In this document: positions 28,852 to 37,433 of the stretch, piece after piece
Layout of the letters: each line of letters opens with the position of its first letter
Numbering within the stretch: position 1 is the first letter of the stretch
Assembly (NCBI GenBank): GCA_963851385.1
Contig: CAWKPE010000021.1
Location: 62,001-126,000 of the forward strand
DNA length: 64,000 nt
Source: CAWEFA01 sp963851385
GTDB taxonomy: Bacteria; Bacteroidota; Bacteroidia; Bacteroidales; DTGW01
Direction of reading: 5' to 3'
The notes under the pieces: generated by a model
The model's database searches: none
What the model saw: only the letters and a program-made list of their open reading frames with translations
What the model was told of the DNA's origin: nothing
Translations under genes and position numbers: made by a program

Positions 28852-30597
28852 ATGAAAAACAAATACTCTTTCCTAGCCTGTTGCGTAATTTGTTTCGCTT
28901 TGCTGTCATATTGGATTTACTACCCAAAACAAGAATCAGGTACTTCGTATAAGGTCACCACATGGGATGCTCTTGGTTATTATATGTACCTTCCTTCTGT
29001 TTTTATTTACCATGATGTAAAACAATTAAAATGGTTTCCTGAAATAGATAAAAAATATGAAGTGTCGGGTGGACAGGTTTATCAGGCTGGAATTTGTAAA
29101 AAGAGCGGAAATTACGTGTTTAAATATTTCGGCGGCGTTGCCATCATGGAGATACCTTTCTTTTTTGTGGGGCATGAGTATGCAAAAATTTCAGGATATA
29201 AACAAGATGGATTTTCTCTGCCATACCAATATGCAGTTGCAATAGGAGCCTTAATTTATTGTATGTTGGCGTTATTTCTGCTAAGAAAAGTATTGCTTTA
29301 TTTTTTTAATGATTCCGTTACTTCATTGAGCTTGCTTTTTGTATTCCTGGCAAGCAATTTTATACAATATGTTTCTGTTAATGGTTCTATGAGCCATAGT
29401 TATATATTTCCTCTGTATGTGCTGATTCTTTATTTTACTATAAAATGGCATCAAAAACCTGGTAAAATTTTTGCTTCAGCAATAGGTTTTATTATAGGTC
29501 TCGCGACTATAAGCCGGCCCACTGAAGCTATCATGTTTTTAATTCCTTTATTATGGAATACTCAGACTAAAGAATTGGCAGCAGAAAAATGGCAATTGGT
29601 CAGAAAGTACAGGAATCACTTGGTTTATACAGCAATTTTTGGGTTTGTTGCAGTTTTTCCACAATTGCTTTATTGGAAAATAACTACAGGTTCATTTGTT
29701 TATGACGTAGGTAGTAGCTGGGATTTTTTAACACCACATATCAGGGTACTTTTTGGATGGGAAAAAGGATGGTTTATTTATACACCTGTAACCGTGTTTT
29801 TTATTGTGGGAATGTTTTATATTAAAAAATTTCCTTTCAAAAAATCAGTGATTATTTTTTGTTTAATAAATATTGATATCATAATTTCCTGGCGTTGCTG
29901 GCGATATGGTGCGAGTTATTCCACCAGGGCCCTGGTTCAGAGTTACCCGGTTTTCGCGTTGGCTTTTACAGGCCTGGTTGATTATATCAGTTTAAAGAGA
30001 TGGCGGTATTTGTTTTATGCTGTTTGTTTTTACCTGGTATTTGTCAATCTTTTTCAACTTAAACAATATAATGAAGGAATTATTCATTATGACGAAATGA
30101 ACAGGAAATATTATTGCAGCATTTATTTAAATCCTCATCCTACCCCTGTCGATATGAGCCTTCTTGACACTGATGAAAAACTAAATTCTGAAACGAAATT
30201 TAAAAAAGAAATATTGATTAATGTCGACAGCATGCAAAAGATAGAAATTGCACCTTATTCATCAAAAATATTATTTGAAACTATTATTGGAAAAGATTTA
30301 CTAAAGGATAGCCAAACAGAAACATGGTTAAAGGTGGAATCATCGTTGAAATATAATAAACCGTTATGGGAAAGTTATATAAATTCTGAATTGCAGGTTG
30401 GGGATTCTATAAAGCATAACAGGATTAGATTAAATAACGCAATTTGTCCTACCGGAAAAATTAATGAATATGCTTTTTACATTAAAATTCCAGACTATTT
30501 TAAACAAAGCACGTTTAGATTATCTATTAATTCATTTGGTGGATTAAGTGGAGAAATTAAGTCATACAAAGTTGTTTATCTGAAGAGAGTAAAATAA
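28852..30597 (+). CDS. Polytopic membrane protein, GT-C glycosyltransferase-like
   Basis: A 581-residue inner-membrane protein. It has about 9-10 hydrophobic segments: SFLACCVICFALLSYWI at the N-terminus, YAVAIGALIYCMLALFLLRK, SLLFVFLASNFIQY, FASAIGFIIGLATISR and others. An early acidic motif (VTTWDALGYYMYLPS) resembles the first-loop Asp of GT-C enzymes such as ArnT and PMT. The C-terminal 150 residues are soluble, periplasmic and beta-rich. It probably transfers a sugar from a lipid carrier; donor and acceptor are unknown. Confidence 0.6.
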   Translation: MKNKYSFLACCVICFALLSYWIYYPKQESGTSYKVTTWDALGYYMYLPSVFIYHDVKQLKWFPEIDKKYEVSGGQVYQAGICKKSGNYVFKYFGGVAIMEIPFFFVGHEYAKISGYKQDGFSLPYQYAVAIGALIYCMLALFLLRKVLLYFFNDSVTSLSLLFVFLASNFIQYVSVNGSMSHSYIFPLYVLILYFTIKWHQKPGKIFASAIGFIIGLATISRPTEAIMFLIPLLWNTQTKELAAEKWQLVRKYRNHLVYTAIFGFVAVFPQLLYWKITTGSFVYDVGSSWDFLTPHIRVLFGWEKGWFIYTPVTVFFIVGMFYIKKFPFKKSVIIFCLINIDIIISWRCWRYGASYSTRALVQSYPVFALAFTGLVDYISLKRWRYLFYAVCFYLVFVNLFQLKQYNEGIIHYDEMNRKYYCSIYLNPHPTPVDMSLLDTDEKLNSETKFKKEILINVDSMQKIEIAPYSSKILFETIIGKDLLKDSQTETWLKVESSLKYNKPLWESYINSELQVGDSIKHNRIRLNNAICPTGKINEYAFYIKIPDYFKQSTFRLSINSFGGLSGEIKSYKVVYLKRVK

Positions 30598-30802
30598 TAG
30601 TTTATTTTCCGGATATAAAGAAAAAGGTTTTAAGATGTTTGGCGTAAGATGCAAAAGAATTATTCATTACCAAATATTATACACCTGTAATCTCAGATTT
30701 CGTATTAAAAAATCATATATCCTTTAATCAGATTATAATTTTCCTATAACTTTTGTTTTTAAAATAGTTAACTTTATTAAGCAATTTTAAATATTATTTG
30801 TT

Positions 30803-31111
30803 ATGATAGTTACTTGTGTTTATGTTGAAGTCAAACCGGAATGTGTACAAGAGTTTATTATTGAATGCAACAAGAACCATACAGGTTCAGTTAACGAGGA
30901 AGGAAATTTGAGGTTTGATGTGTTGCAGGATTTTGAAAATCCTTGTAAATTTTTGTTATATGAGGCATATAAAAATGAAGAATATTCAGCAGCACATAAA
31001 CAAACACCTCATTACAATTTGTGGAGAAGCAACGTGGAAAAAATGATGGCAAACCTACGTTACGGTATAAAATATCGCGTTATATGTCCAATTGAATCAG
31101 ACAAATGGTAA
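30803..31111 (+). CDS. Antibiotic-biosynthesis-monooxygenase-fold protein, LsrG-like
   Basis: A 102-residue ferredoxin-like dimeric fold. MIVTCVYVEVKPECVQEFI, NLRFDVLQDFENPCKFLLYEAY and AHKQTPHYNLW match the ABM family. Closest in style is LsrG, which isomerises phospho-AI-2. Enzymes of this fold often act on quinols or sugar phosphates without cofactor. The gene overlaps the start of the Fe-alcohol dehydrogenase by 7 bases, so the two form one unit that may process the same carbonyl metabolite. Confidence 0.82.
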   Translation: MIVTCVYVEVKPECVQEFIIECNKNHTGSVNEEGNLRFDVLQDFENPCKFLLYEAYKNEEYSAAHKQTPHYNLWRSNVEKMMANLRYGIKYRVICPIESDKW

Positions 31112-32280
31112 CAACATTCTCTTTAAGCCGGGTTCCGGAAATACATTTTGGTATAGGAAAACTTGAGATGCTGCCTAAGAAAGTCATTCATTTCGGCAGC
31201 AGAGTATTGCTCATAACGGGCAAGTCATCTTTTATTCAATCTAACAAAGGCAAATGGATACTGAAGAACCTGGAAACTGATGGCATTAAAACAGAACTTA
31301 TTGATATAACATCAGAACCGACTGCAAATTTAATTGATGAAATTTGTGAAAAATTCAGGTTTAAATCCATTGATGTTGTTATATCGATTGGTGGAGGAAG
31401 CGTGATAGATGCAGGTAAAGCAATATCAGCTATGTTGCCAGAAGAGGGTTCTGTAAAAGTATTTTTAGAAGGCAATCCTCTTGGCAGGCCGCATCCCGGA
31501 ATAAAACTTCCTTTTATTGCTATTCCAACTACTGCAGGAACCGGAAGTGAAACAACTAAGAATGCTGTTCTTAGTGAAGTTGGAGAAAATGGGTTTAAAC
31601 GATCTTTGCGCCATGAAAATTTTGTTCCTGATATTGCTATTGTCGATCCCGAATTAACATTGAATTGTCCGCCTCAGGTTACTGCTGCTTCTGGCCTTGA
31701 TGCTTTTACCCAGTTATTCGAATCTTATACTTCTTCTCACGCATCGTCATTTACGGATACCTTGGCTTACGAGGGAATGTACTGGATTACTACTTCTTTA
31801 AGCAAAGTTTTTAAAAACGGAAATGATATTTCTGCCCGAAGCAATATGTCGTATGCTGCAATGTTATCAGGAATAACACTTTCGAATGCTGGACTGGGAG
31901 CTGTTCATGGATTTGCTTCTTCTATCGGAAGTTTATTTGAAATACCCCATGGCATTTTATGCGGCTCTTTATTAGGTGAAGTCAACAAAAAGAATATAGA
32001 GAAATTGCAAAAAACGAATTTCAATAATGAGATTTTGAATAAATATTTGAAAGTCAGCAAACTTTTTTGTAGCGAAAAAAGCAAATCAGAATCATTTTAT
32101 CTGAATGCTTTGAGCGATTCACTTATCAAATGGATTGATGAATTGAAGATACCTAAATTAGGCAAATATGGTATAACAACGGAACATATTGGTAAAATTA
32201 TTTCTAAGACAGACAACAAGAATAACCCTGTTCACCTTAATAATGAAGAATTGGCTGAAATATTGAAAAAAAGAATATAG
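31105..32280 (+). CDS. Iron-containing alcohol dehydrogenase
   Basis: A 391-residue group III (Fe-dependent) dehydrogenase using NAD(P). The nucleotide motif SIGGGSVIDAGKAI is near residue 95, followed by IPTTAGTGSETT. Metal-ligand positions are GLDAFTQ (Asp kept, but Gln where many members have His) and AVHGFASSIGSLFEIPHG (two His). The Gln form occurs in a subset of the family and may alter metal choice. It is coupled to the LsrG-like gene; reduction or oxidation of a small aldehyde or alcohol is likely. Confidence 0.9.
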   Translation: MVTTFSLSRVPEIHFGIGKLEMLPKKVIHFGSRVLLITGKSSFIQSNKGKWILKNLETDGIKTELIDITSEPTANLIDEICEKFRFKSIDVVISIGGGSVIDAGKAISAMLPEEGSVKVFLEGNPLGRPHPGIKLPFIAIPTTAGTGSETTKNAVLSEVGENGFKRSLRHENFVPDIAIVDPELTLNCPPQVTAASGLDAFTQLFESYTSSHASSFTDTLAYEGMYWITTSLSKVFKNGNDISARSNMSYAAMLSGITLSNAGLGAVHGFASSIGSLFEIPHGILCGSLLGEVNKKNIEKLQKTNFNNEILNKYLKVSKLFCSEKSKSESFYLNALSDSLIKWIDELKIPKLGKYGITTEHIGKIISKTDNKNNPVHLNNEELAEILKKRI

Positions 32281-32342
32281 CTAAATCAAATTTTTGGTAT
32301 AATCTTTGTCAAAAATATTCAATAACTAAAAATTAAAATCAT

Positions 32343-32897
32343 ATGCAAACAATTACACATAATTTGAAAAACAGACATACTCTTAAGTATGCATTTTTTT
32401 CACTGGTACTTTTATTAGCTGGTTGCAGAGGAGAAGAAGGTCCAATAGGACCTGAAGGTAATGCCAATGTTCAAACAGCAATCTATGATGTTCCCCCTCA
32501 GCATTGGTCTGCTAACTCTGATGGAGGTTTTACAGCTATTCTGACCGTACCTGAAATTACATCGGATATATATAATAATGGGGCAGTATTGGTTTATATG
32601 TTAAATGAAAGTGACCCGTCCAATAAATCTTTTAACATGTTGCCGTACACCTATGTTGATACAACCTCAATCACTTATATGGATTATGACGTTTATGTCG
32701 GAGAAATAGATATTCATTTGAAATGGGTGGATAACGGAATTGACGATACACAAGTTCCTGGAACAACGGAGTCTTTTAAAGTAGTCATTATTGAAGGAAC
32801 ACCATTATCAACGTTGAAAACACAAGTGAACATAGCTGATTACAGAGCAGTTTCAAATTATTTAAAATTAAAAGAAAGTGCCGTAATTGTTAAATAA
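32343..32897 (+). CDS. Lipoprotein with short collagen-like motif
   Basis: A 184-residue exported protein. The lipobox LLLAGCRGEE follows the hydrophobic stretch FFSLVLLL. Immediately after the cysteine is a short Gly-X-Y run (GEEGPIGPEG), then a beta-rich domain of about 140 residues with no recognised family (YDVPPQHWSANSDGG, VYVGEIDIHLKW). Such stubs are common in Bacteroidota surface lipoproteins. It is transcribed alone and followed by a clear terminator. Confidence 0.75.
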   Translation: MQTITHNLKNRHTLKYAFFSLVLLLAGCRGEEGPIGPEGNANVQTAIYDVPPQHWSANSDGGFTAILTVPEITSDIYNNGAVLVYMLNESDPSNKSFNMLPYTYVDTTSITYMDYDVYVGEIDIHLKWVDNGIDDTQVPGTTESFKVVIIEGTPLSTLKTQVNIADYRAVSNYLKLKESAVIVK

Positions 32898-32936
32898 GTT
32901 AGAGTTTTTCAATAACTATATGGATTTTGTATTTAT

Positions 32937-32970
32937 AAAGGCGAAGTTTGTGCACTTCGCCTTTTTTATA
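32937..32970 (+). terminator. Intrinsic terminator
   Basis: AGGCGAAG pairs with CTTCGCCT across an eight-base loop (TTTGTGCA), followed by TTTTTT. It ends the lipoprotein transcript. Confidence 0.88.
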
Positions 32971-33010
32971 ATATAGTAGAATTGAATTATCTATTTTTTC
33001 AGAATCAAAA

Positions 33011-33661
33011 TTATTTTTCATTCTTTATTGCTTTAGCAATAATTTCTGCCATATATTTTGCACCCTTTTCATTGGGATGTACACCATCGGGGAAATTTTC
33101 GGACTGATTACTCATTTGTGTGTATAAATCGATAACAGGTAGGTTATTAACCTTGGCTATACTTTTTATTGCAGGTATTACACCTGTTCGCACAACTGAA
33201 TCGGTAATTCCCCAGACATCTTTATATACTAGTACAGGCAGGCAAATATAAATTTTCGGTCTGGCTGGAATTGTTCTGAATGTATCTATCAGTGCCTGAT
33301 AATCACTAACGAAATTTTTAGCGTTCCAGTTTTGACTTTTGGTATCGTTGGTTCCCAGCTTAATAATAATTATGTCTGGATTAAAAACAAAAACATCATA
33401 AAATTCTTTACAAGTCCAATAAGGGAAATCTCCTTTTTTTGAAAGGGTTGTAGCGCTGCGTCCTAAATTCATTACAGCATAACCGGCACCAAGGATACTG
33501 TCAAGCATTACAGGATAACTGCTTTTACTTTGCCAGCGTATGCCATATCCTTCGGTAATGCTATTACCTACACAAGCAATTTTTATTTCTTTTCTTGAAT
33601 TAGTGCATGAGCCGGAAATTAAAATAATAACAATCAGATAATGGATTACATACTTTTTCAT
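33011..33661 (-). CDS. SGNH/GDSL-family hydrolase lipoprotein
   Basis: A 216-residue esterase-like protein. The lipobox LISGSCTNS is at the N-terminus. Block I reads CVGNSITEGYGI (catalytic Ser), block III IKLGTNDTKSQNW and block V FPDGVHPNEKG (Asp-His). It probably acts in the periplasm. It lies 13 bases downstream of a GH31 glycosidase on the same strand, so removal of acetyl or other acyl groups from the same glycan is a reasonable inference. Confidence 0.88.
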   Translation of the reverse strand: MKKYVIHYLIVIILISGSCTNSRKEIKIACVGNSITEGYGIRWQSKSSYPVMLDSILGAGYAVMNLGRSATTLSKKGDFPYWTCKEFYDVFVFNPDIIIIKLGTNDTKSQNWNAKNFVSDYQALIDTFRTIPARPKIYICLPVLVYKDVWGITDSVVRTGVIPAIKSIAKVNNLPVIDLYTQMSNQSENFPDGVHPNEKGAKYMAEIIAKAIKNEK

Positions 33662-33674
33662 ATTCTGTTAGATT

Positions 33675-36383
33675 TTAATTTATAACAATTGAGCAAATAT
33701 TTATTTTTTGATTCAACACATTAGTACCGGAATGTACATTAATTAAATATAATCCTGAAGCTATATTATTATCACCGGCATTTAATGACAATATATTTTT
33801 ACCTGAAGATAAATGCTTATTAACCTCGTACACACATTTGCCCGTCAAATCATATAGTTTTATTTTCGTATCGGAAGATATTTCTGAATTTACTACAATA
33901 GTAAATTGGTCATGAGCAGGATTTGGATATACAGAGCAAAACGAAGAAGGGATATGAGTTGAGGCAACAGTTTCAATTCCGTTTTGACTAAATGGAACTA
34001 TTACGCGCGACCCATTATAAAATATGGTAGTATCACATTTGATTGGAGTATAAATGCCAAACCCAAATCCTTGTCGAACCCAAACTATTTTAAATGTTTT
34101 ATTATGGGGTAAGCTGTCATAGCTTCCTTTTCTGTCTCCAATTATTAGTTGTTTGGCAGTATCATTGTAATCAATAAGTATTTCAGAATATTTCCCTTTT
34201 TCGTAATTGTAATTATCATTTTCATCTTCGTATAACGTGAATTGACCATTTGCTCCGGCATAAACACGCAGTTCAATTGTATCAGGATCTTTTTCAGTTG
34301 CATATTGAATAAATGGCTCCATTGGTATTATTGAACCGGCTTTAACATATAATGGCATGATATCAATTGGTGCTGCAGCATCTATTGTCAGTCCACCTGC
34401 ATATAAATCACCGGTCCAGAAATCGTACCATGTAGTAGATTTTGGAAGGTACACTTTTCGAGTTTTTATAGTGTTTCCCGAATTCACATCTGTGCTGTAT
34501 AATTGTTCCGTAACCGGATTTACAAGAAATGCAGGACCAAACATATATTGATCCTGAATATTATTTATTACAGCATCATTTCTAAAATCGAAGGCAAGAG
34601 CACGCATAATGGTATAACTTTCATTTGTTACTTTCCATGCCAATGAATAAATGTAAGGCATAAGCCGGTATCGCAGGTTGTCATAGTTTAATAAAATTGC
34701 TTTTGTATTTGCATCCCAATTGTTTGAAAATAATGCTTTCTCTCCTTTTCCATGAATGCGAAAAATCGGGCAGAAGGTTCCATATTGGAACCAGCGGGTA
34801 AATAATTCCCTGTTAGCTGCTGTGCTCCAATCAGGAGCTGTCCAAACCAAACTGCGATAACCTCCAATATCAGATGTCCAGTAAGGTATTCCTGCTACAC
34901 ATGCATTAATTCCCTGAGGTATCTGAATTTTGAACGAACTGAATTCGCTGGTAATATCCGATGACCATAAGGTGGTTGCATTTCTTTGTTGTCCGGCAAA
35001 GGCCTGACGAATGAGAAAAAATGCTCTTTTGTTGGCTATGTCTAATCTCCAGTTTTTATATAAGCCAGTTGAATGCATTAATGAATAAGTGTTAAAATAA
35101 TCAATGCCCTTACCAATTGCGAAAACGCTTTTTCTTCTTGCATCTAAATCTCCGCCATTATCAGGTTCGCATTGGTCAACCCACCAGGCATCCCAACCAT
35201 ACCGGGAAATAAGGCTATCATTGGCTTGTCTCCAATATATATCGCGGGCACTTGAATTATGCGCATCATAATATGTATCCAAATTATGTGTCATTACATC
35301 GGACCAGGTTATATCTGTTAATCCCCCTGAATTTTTCAATTCATTATAATTTCTTGTACCTTGTGCAAATACAGGCCATATAGAAATCATTCCATGAATA
35401 TTTGCTTTATGCAATGAATCGACCATTGCTTTCGGGTTTGGATATCTTGTCGGATACATTACATGCGAACCTATAAAATTTGGTTCCCAATAATACCAGT
35501 CCTGTACAATGCAATCAACTGGCAGGTGGTTGTTCCGGTAGTTATTCTTCACCGACAATACTTCAGCCTGGCTTTGGTATCTGTCCTGTGATTGGAAAAG
35601 ACCAAAAGCCCATTTTGGAAACATTGGCGCCTGGCCTGTTGCGTTACGATAAAGTGCAATTATATGATCAAAATCGGGTCCGTAGAAAAAATAATAATCT
35701 ACCATAGTACTGCTTTCCGATACATATCTGTATTTGGTATTTGAAGCAATGGTGCCATAAAAATTCGAAGCTGAGTAATTGTCCCACATAAGACCGTAAC
35801 CTTTGTTGGATAAGAGAACAGGAATTGCACCCGTCATATATTGAATGGCCATATCCTGGTCGCGACCTTTATAATTCATGCTTCCCTGGTCAACAGGATG
35901 ACACCCTAAACCGAACAAGGCTTCATCGGAAGGAGACAGGAATTGTGTGGAACAATTATAAGTATTAATGCCTGCAATGGTAGCTGGTTTCATTGTTTTT
36001 GCAAATGAACTATCTTCAGCCAAGATTAAGCCCTCATTTAAATCAGTGTATTTTATTGAATTTGTTATACTGTCTATAATAATTTTTATTCTACCGGTTG
36101 AAATAAAATATTTTCCTGCATCTTTTATAATAGAAAATTGCGGGTTAATATTCCAATTGTTGTTTACAACTAACGATGATTTAGGTGCAAAAGCTGCAAG
36201 TGACGTATATTTAACTTCAATAATATCATCGGCACAAACTTTAATTTTCATCAATCCCGTATCCAATGTAAATGTGATTCCATCCGTATCAGTTGAATAG
36301 GTTAATACAGAAGCATCAGTTTTAATATTTAAAATTAGAAATATTGCAATTGCTACGATTGCTCTGATTATTCTTCTTTTCAT
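33675..36383 (-). CDS. GH31 alpha-glycosidase with type IX secretion sorting domain
   Basis: A 902-residue exported enzyme. A signal peptide (AIVAIAIFLILNIKTDAS) is followed by the GH31 N-terminal beta domain. The (beta/alpha)8 barrel has AWWVDQCEPDN, where the Asp after WWV is the nucleophile, and WSSDIT with the acid/base Asp. A late GH31 beta domain follows, including DIMPLYVKAGSIIPMEP. The last 80 residues are a T9SS type A sorting domain (CSVYPNPAHDQFTIV). It probably releases alpha-linked xylose or glucose at the cell surface. It is coupled to the SGNH hydrolase. Confidence 0.9.
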   Translation of the reverse strand: MKRRIIRAIVAIAIFLILNIKTDASVLTYSTDTDGITFTLDTGLMKIKVCADDIIEVKYTSLAAFAPKSSLVVNNNWNINPQFSIIKDAGKYFISTGRIKIIIDSITNSIKYTDLNEGLILAEDSSFAKTMKPATIAGINTYNCSTQFLSPSDEALFGLGCHPVDQGSMNYKGRDQDMAIQYMTGAIPVLLSNKGYGLMWDNYSASNFYGTIASNTKYRYVSESSTMVDYYFFYGPDFDHIIALYRNATGQAPMFPKWAFGLFQSQDRYQSQAEVLSVKNNYRNNHLPVDCIVQDWYYWEPNFIGSHVMYPTRYPNPKAMVDSLHKANIHGMISIWPVFAQGTRNYNELKNSGGLTDITWSDVMTHNLDTYYDAHNSSARDIYWRQANDSLISRYGWDAWWVDQCEPDNGGDLDARRKSVFAIGKGIDYFNTYSLMHSTGLYKNWRLDIANKRAFFLIRQAFAGQQRNATTLWSSDITSEFSSFKIQIPQGINACVAGIPYWTSDIGGYRSLVWTAPDWSTAANRELFTRWFQYGTFCPIFRIHGKGEKALFSNNWDANTKAILLNYDNLRYRLMPYIYSLAWKVTNESYTIMRALAFDFRNDAVINNIQDQYMFGPAFLVNPVTEQLYSTDVNSGNTIKTRKVYLPKSTTWYDFWTGDLYAGGLTIDAAAPIDIMPLYVKAGSIIPMEPFIQYATEKDPDTIELRVYAGANGQFTLYEDENDNYNYEKGKYSEILIDYNDTAKQLIIGDRKGSYDSLPHNKTFKIVWVRQGFGFGIYTPIKCDTTIFYNGSRVIVPFSQNGIETVASTHIPSSFCSVYPNPAHDQFTIVVNSEISSDTKIKLYDLTGKCVYEVNKHLSSGKNILSLNAGDNNIASGLYLINVHSGTNVLNQKINICSIVIN

Positions 36384-36613
36384 AATTCTCTTATTTTGTT
36401 ATTTCACTAATATAAGTGAAATTCACTTTTGGTTTCACGATTCATTAAATATTTATAGCAAGTTGCTAAATCAAAAATTAGGTTAAACGTCAAAATTTTA
36501 TTTTAAAAAATTTATAAAGATTATAATATTTTTCATTGAATTTCAAATTTTTTATTCCTTATAAGTAATTCATCGAAAAGACAAGTATCCCAAAATACAG
36601 AAAGGACACTTAA

Positions 36614-36817
36614 TTATAAACCTAAAATAAAATTCATCATATCCTGATCTTTATTGAGATGAAATTTTAGCTTTAACCGGTACTTACTTTTTAAAACAGC
36701 ATTGGGAGATATGTTCATTAAGGATGCAATTTCTTTTGAACTGAGGTTCATTCTCAGGTATGCACAAAGTTTCAAATTATTCAGAGTACACTGTCCAGAT
36801 TGAATTTTTTCATTCAT
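36614..36817 (-). pseudogene. Fragment of a LuxR-type helix-turn-helix regulator
   Basis: This 67-residue reading frame looks like only the C-terminal DNA-binding tail of large Bacteroidota regulators. LKLCAYLRMNLSSKEIASLMNIS matches the tail of Y_Y_Y or TPR-linked LuxR proteins. The expected SPRSVEISRYRLRKKL stretch is changed to SPNAVLKSKYRLKLKF. No sensor part is visible upstream. It may be a remnant, although a stand-alone small regulator cannot be excluded. Confidence 0.5.
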
Positions 36818-36878
36818 GGAAAATTTTCCCTACCCGAATAACTTCATATTATCTTCTTGATTAATGGCCCTTTGTATT

Positions 36879-37235
36879 TTACAAGGTCAATTGCTTTTTA
36901 AAATCCAAAGGATCTACTGCTAAAGATTGCATGGTTGAATCAGGAAAGGCGCCAATCATAATGCCATCATTTTTTAACTCTTTCATCCAGTCTATAAATT
37001 CACCAAGTCCCATACGGGCAGAAGTATAGCCTTCCCAGTCATCAATGGCAAAAGGCGCAGTTGATTCTTTATCTGGCCATACTGCAACATAACTTTGTTC
37101 ACTTGCATCTTCAAACATAGCGAATGAACTGTCAGATGCTTGCAATAACCAAATTTGTTTGTTTAGCAGAATACTATTAACTAAATATTTGTATCGCTCC
37201 TGATTTGACTTCTTATTGCTGGCATTAACATCCAT
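36879..37235 (-). CDS. DUF2750-like protein
   Basis: A 118-residue soluble protein. NQERYKYLVNSILLNKQIWLL, AMFEDASEQSYVAVWPDKE, the central WEGYTSARMGLGEFIDWM and the end DGIMIGAFPD follow the DUF2750 pattern as I remember it. That family is small, cytoplasmic and of unknown function, sometimes linked to immunity-type roles. Here no toxin gene is adjacent. The neighbours are a LuxR fragment and the divergent ankyrin protein. Confidence 0.6.
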   Translation of the reverse strand: MDVNASNKKSNQERYKYLVNSILLNKQIWLLQASDSSFAMFEDASEQSYVAVWPDKESTAPFAIDDWEGYTSARMGLGEFIDWMKELKNDGIMIGAFPDSTMQSLAVDPLDFKKQLTL

Positions 37236-37433
37236 AACTTTTGGTTTTGATGTATAAAATTAAGTTTACAAAGTTCGGTAATTATTCGTTAAGAATAACA
37301 TCCACGTGCCCCATAAACATATTTTAATGTATATCAGGTGCAATGCTGTTGCTTCTGAATTTTTGCATTGCTCTCACTGTTATTCATTTTATAAAAGCTA
37401 TATGGTTATATTTGTATAAAAATATTAAATAGA

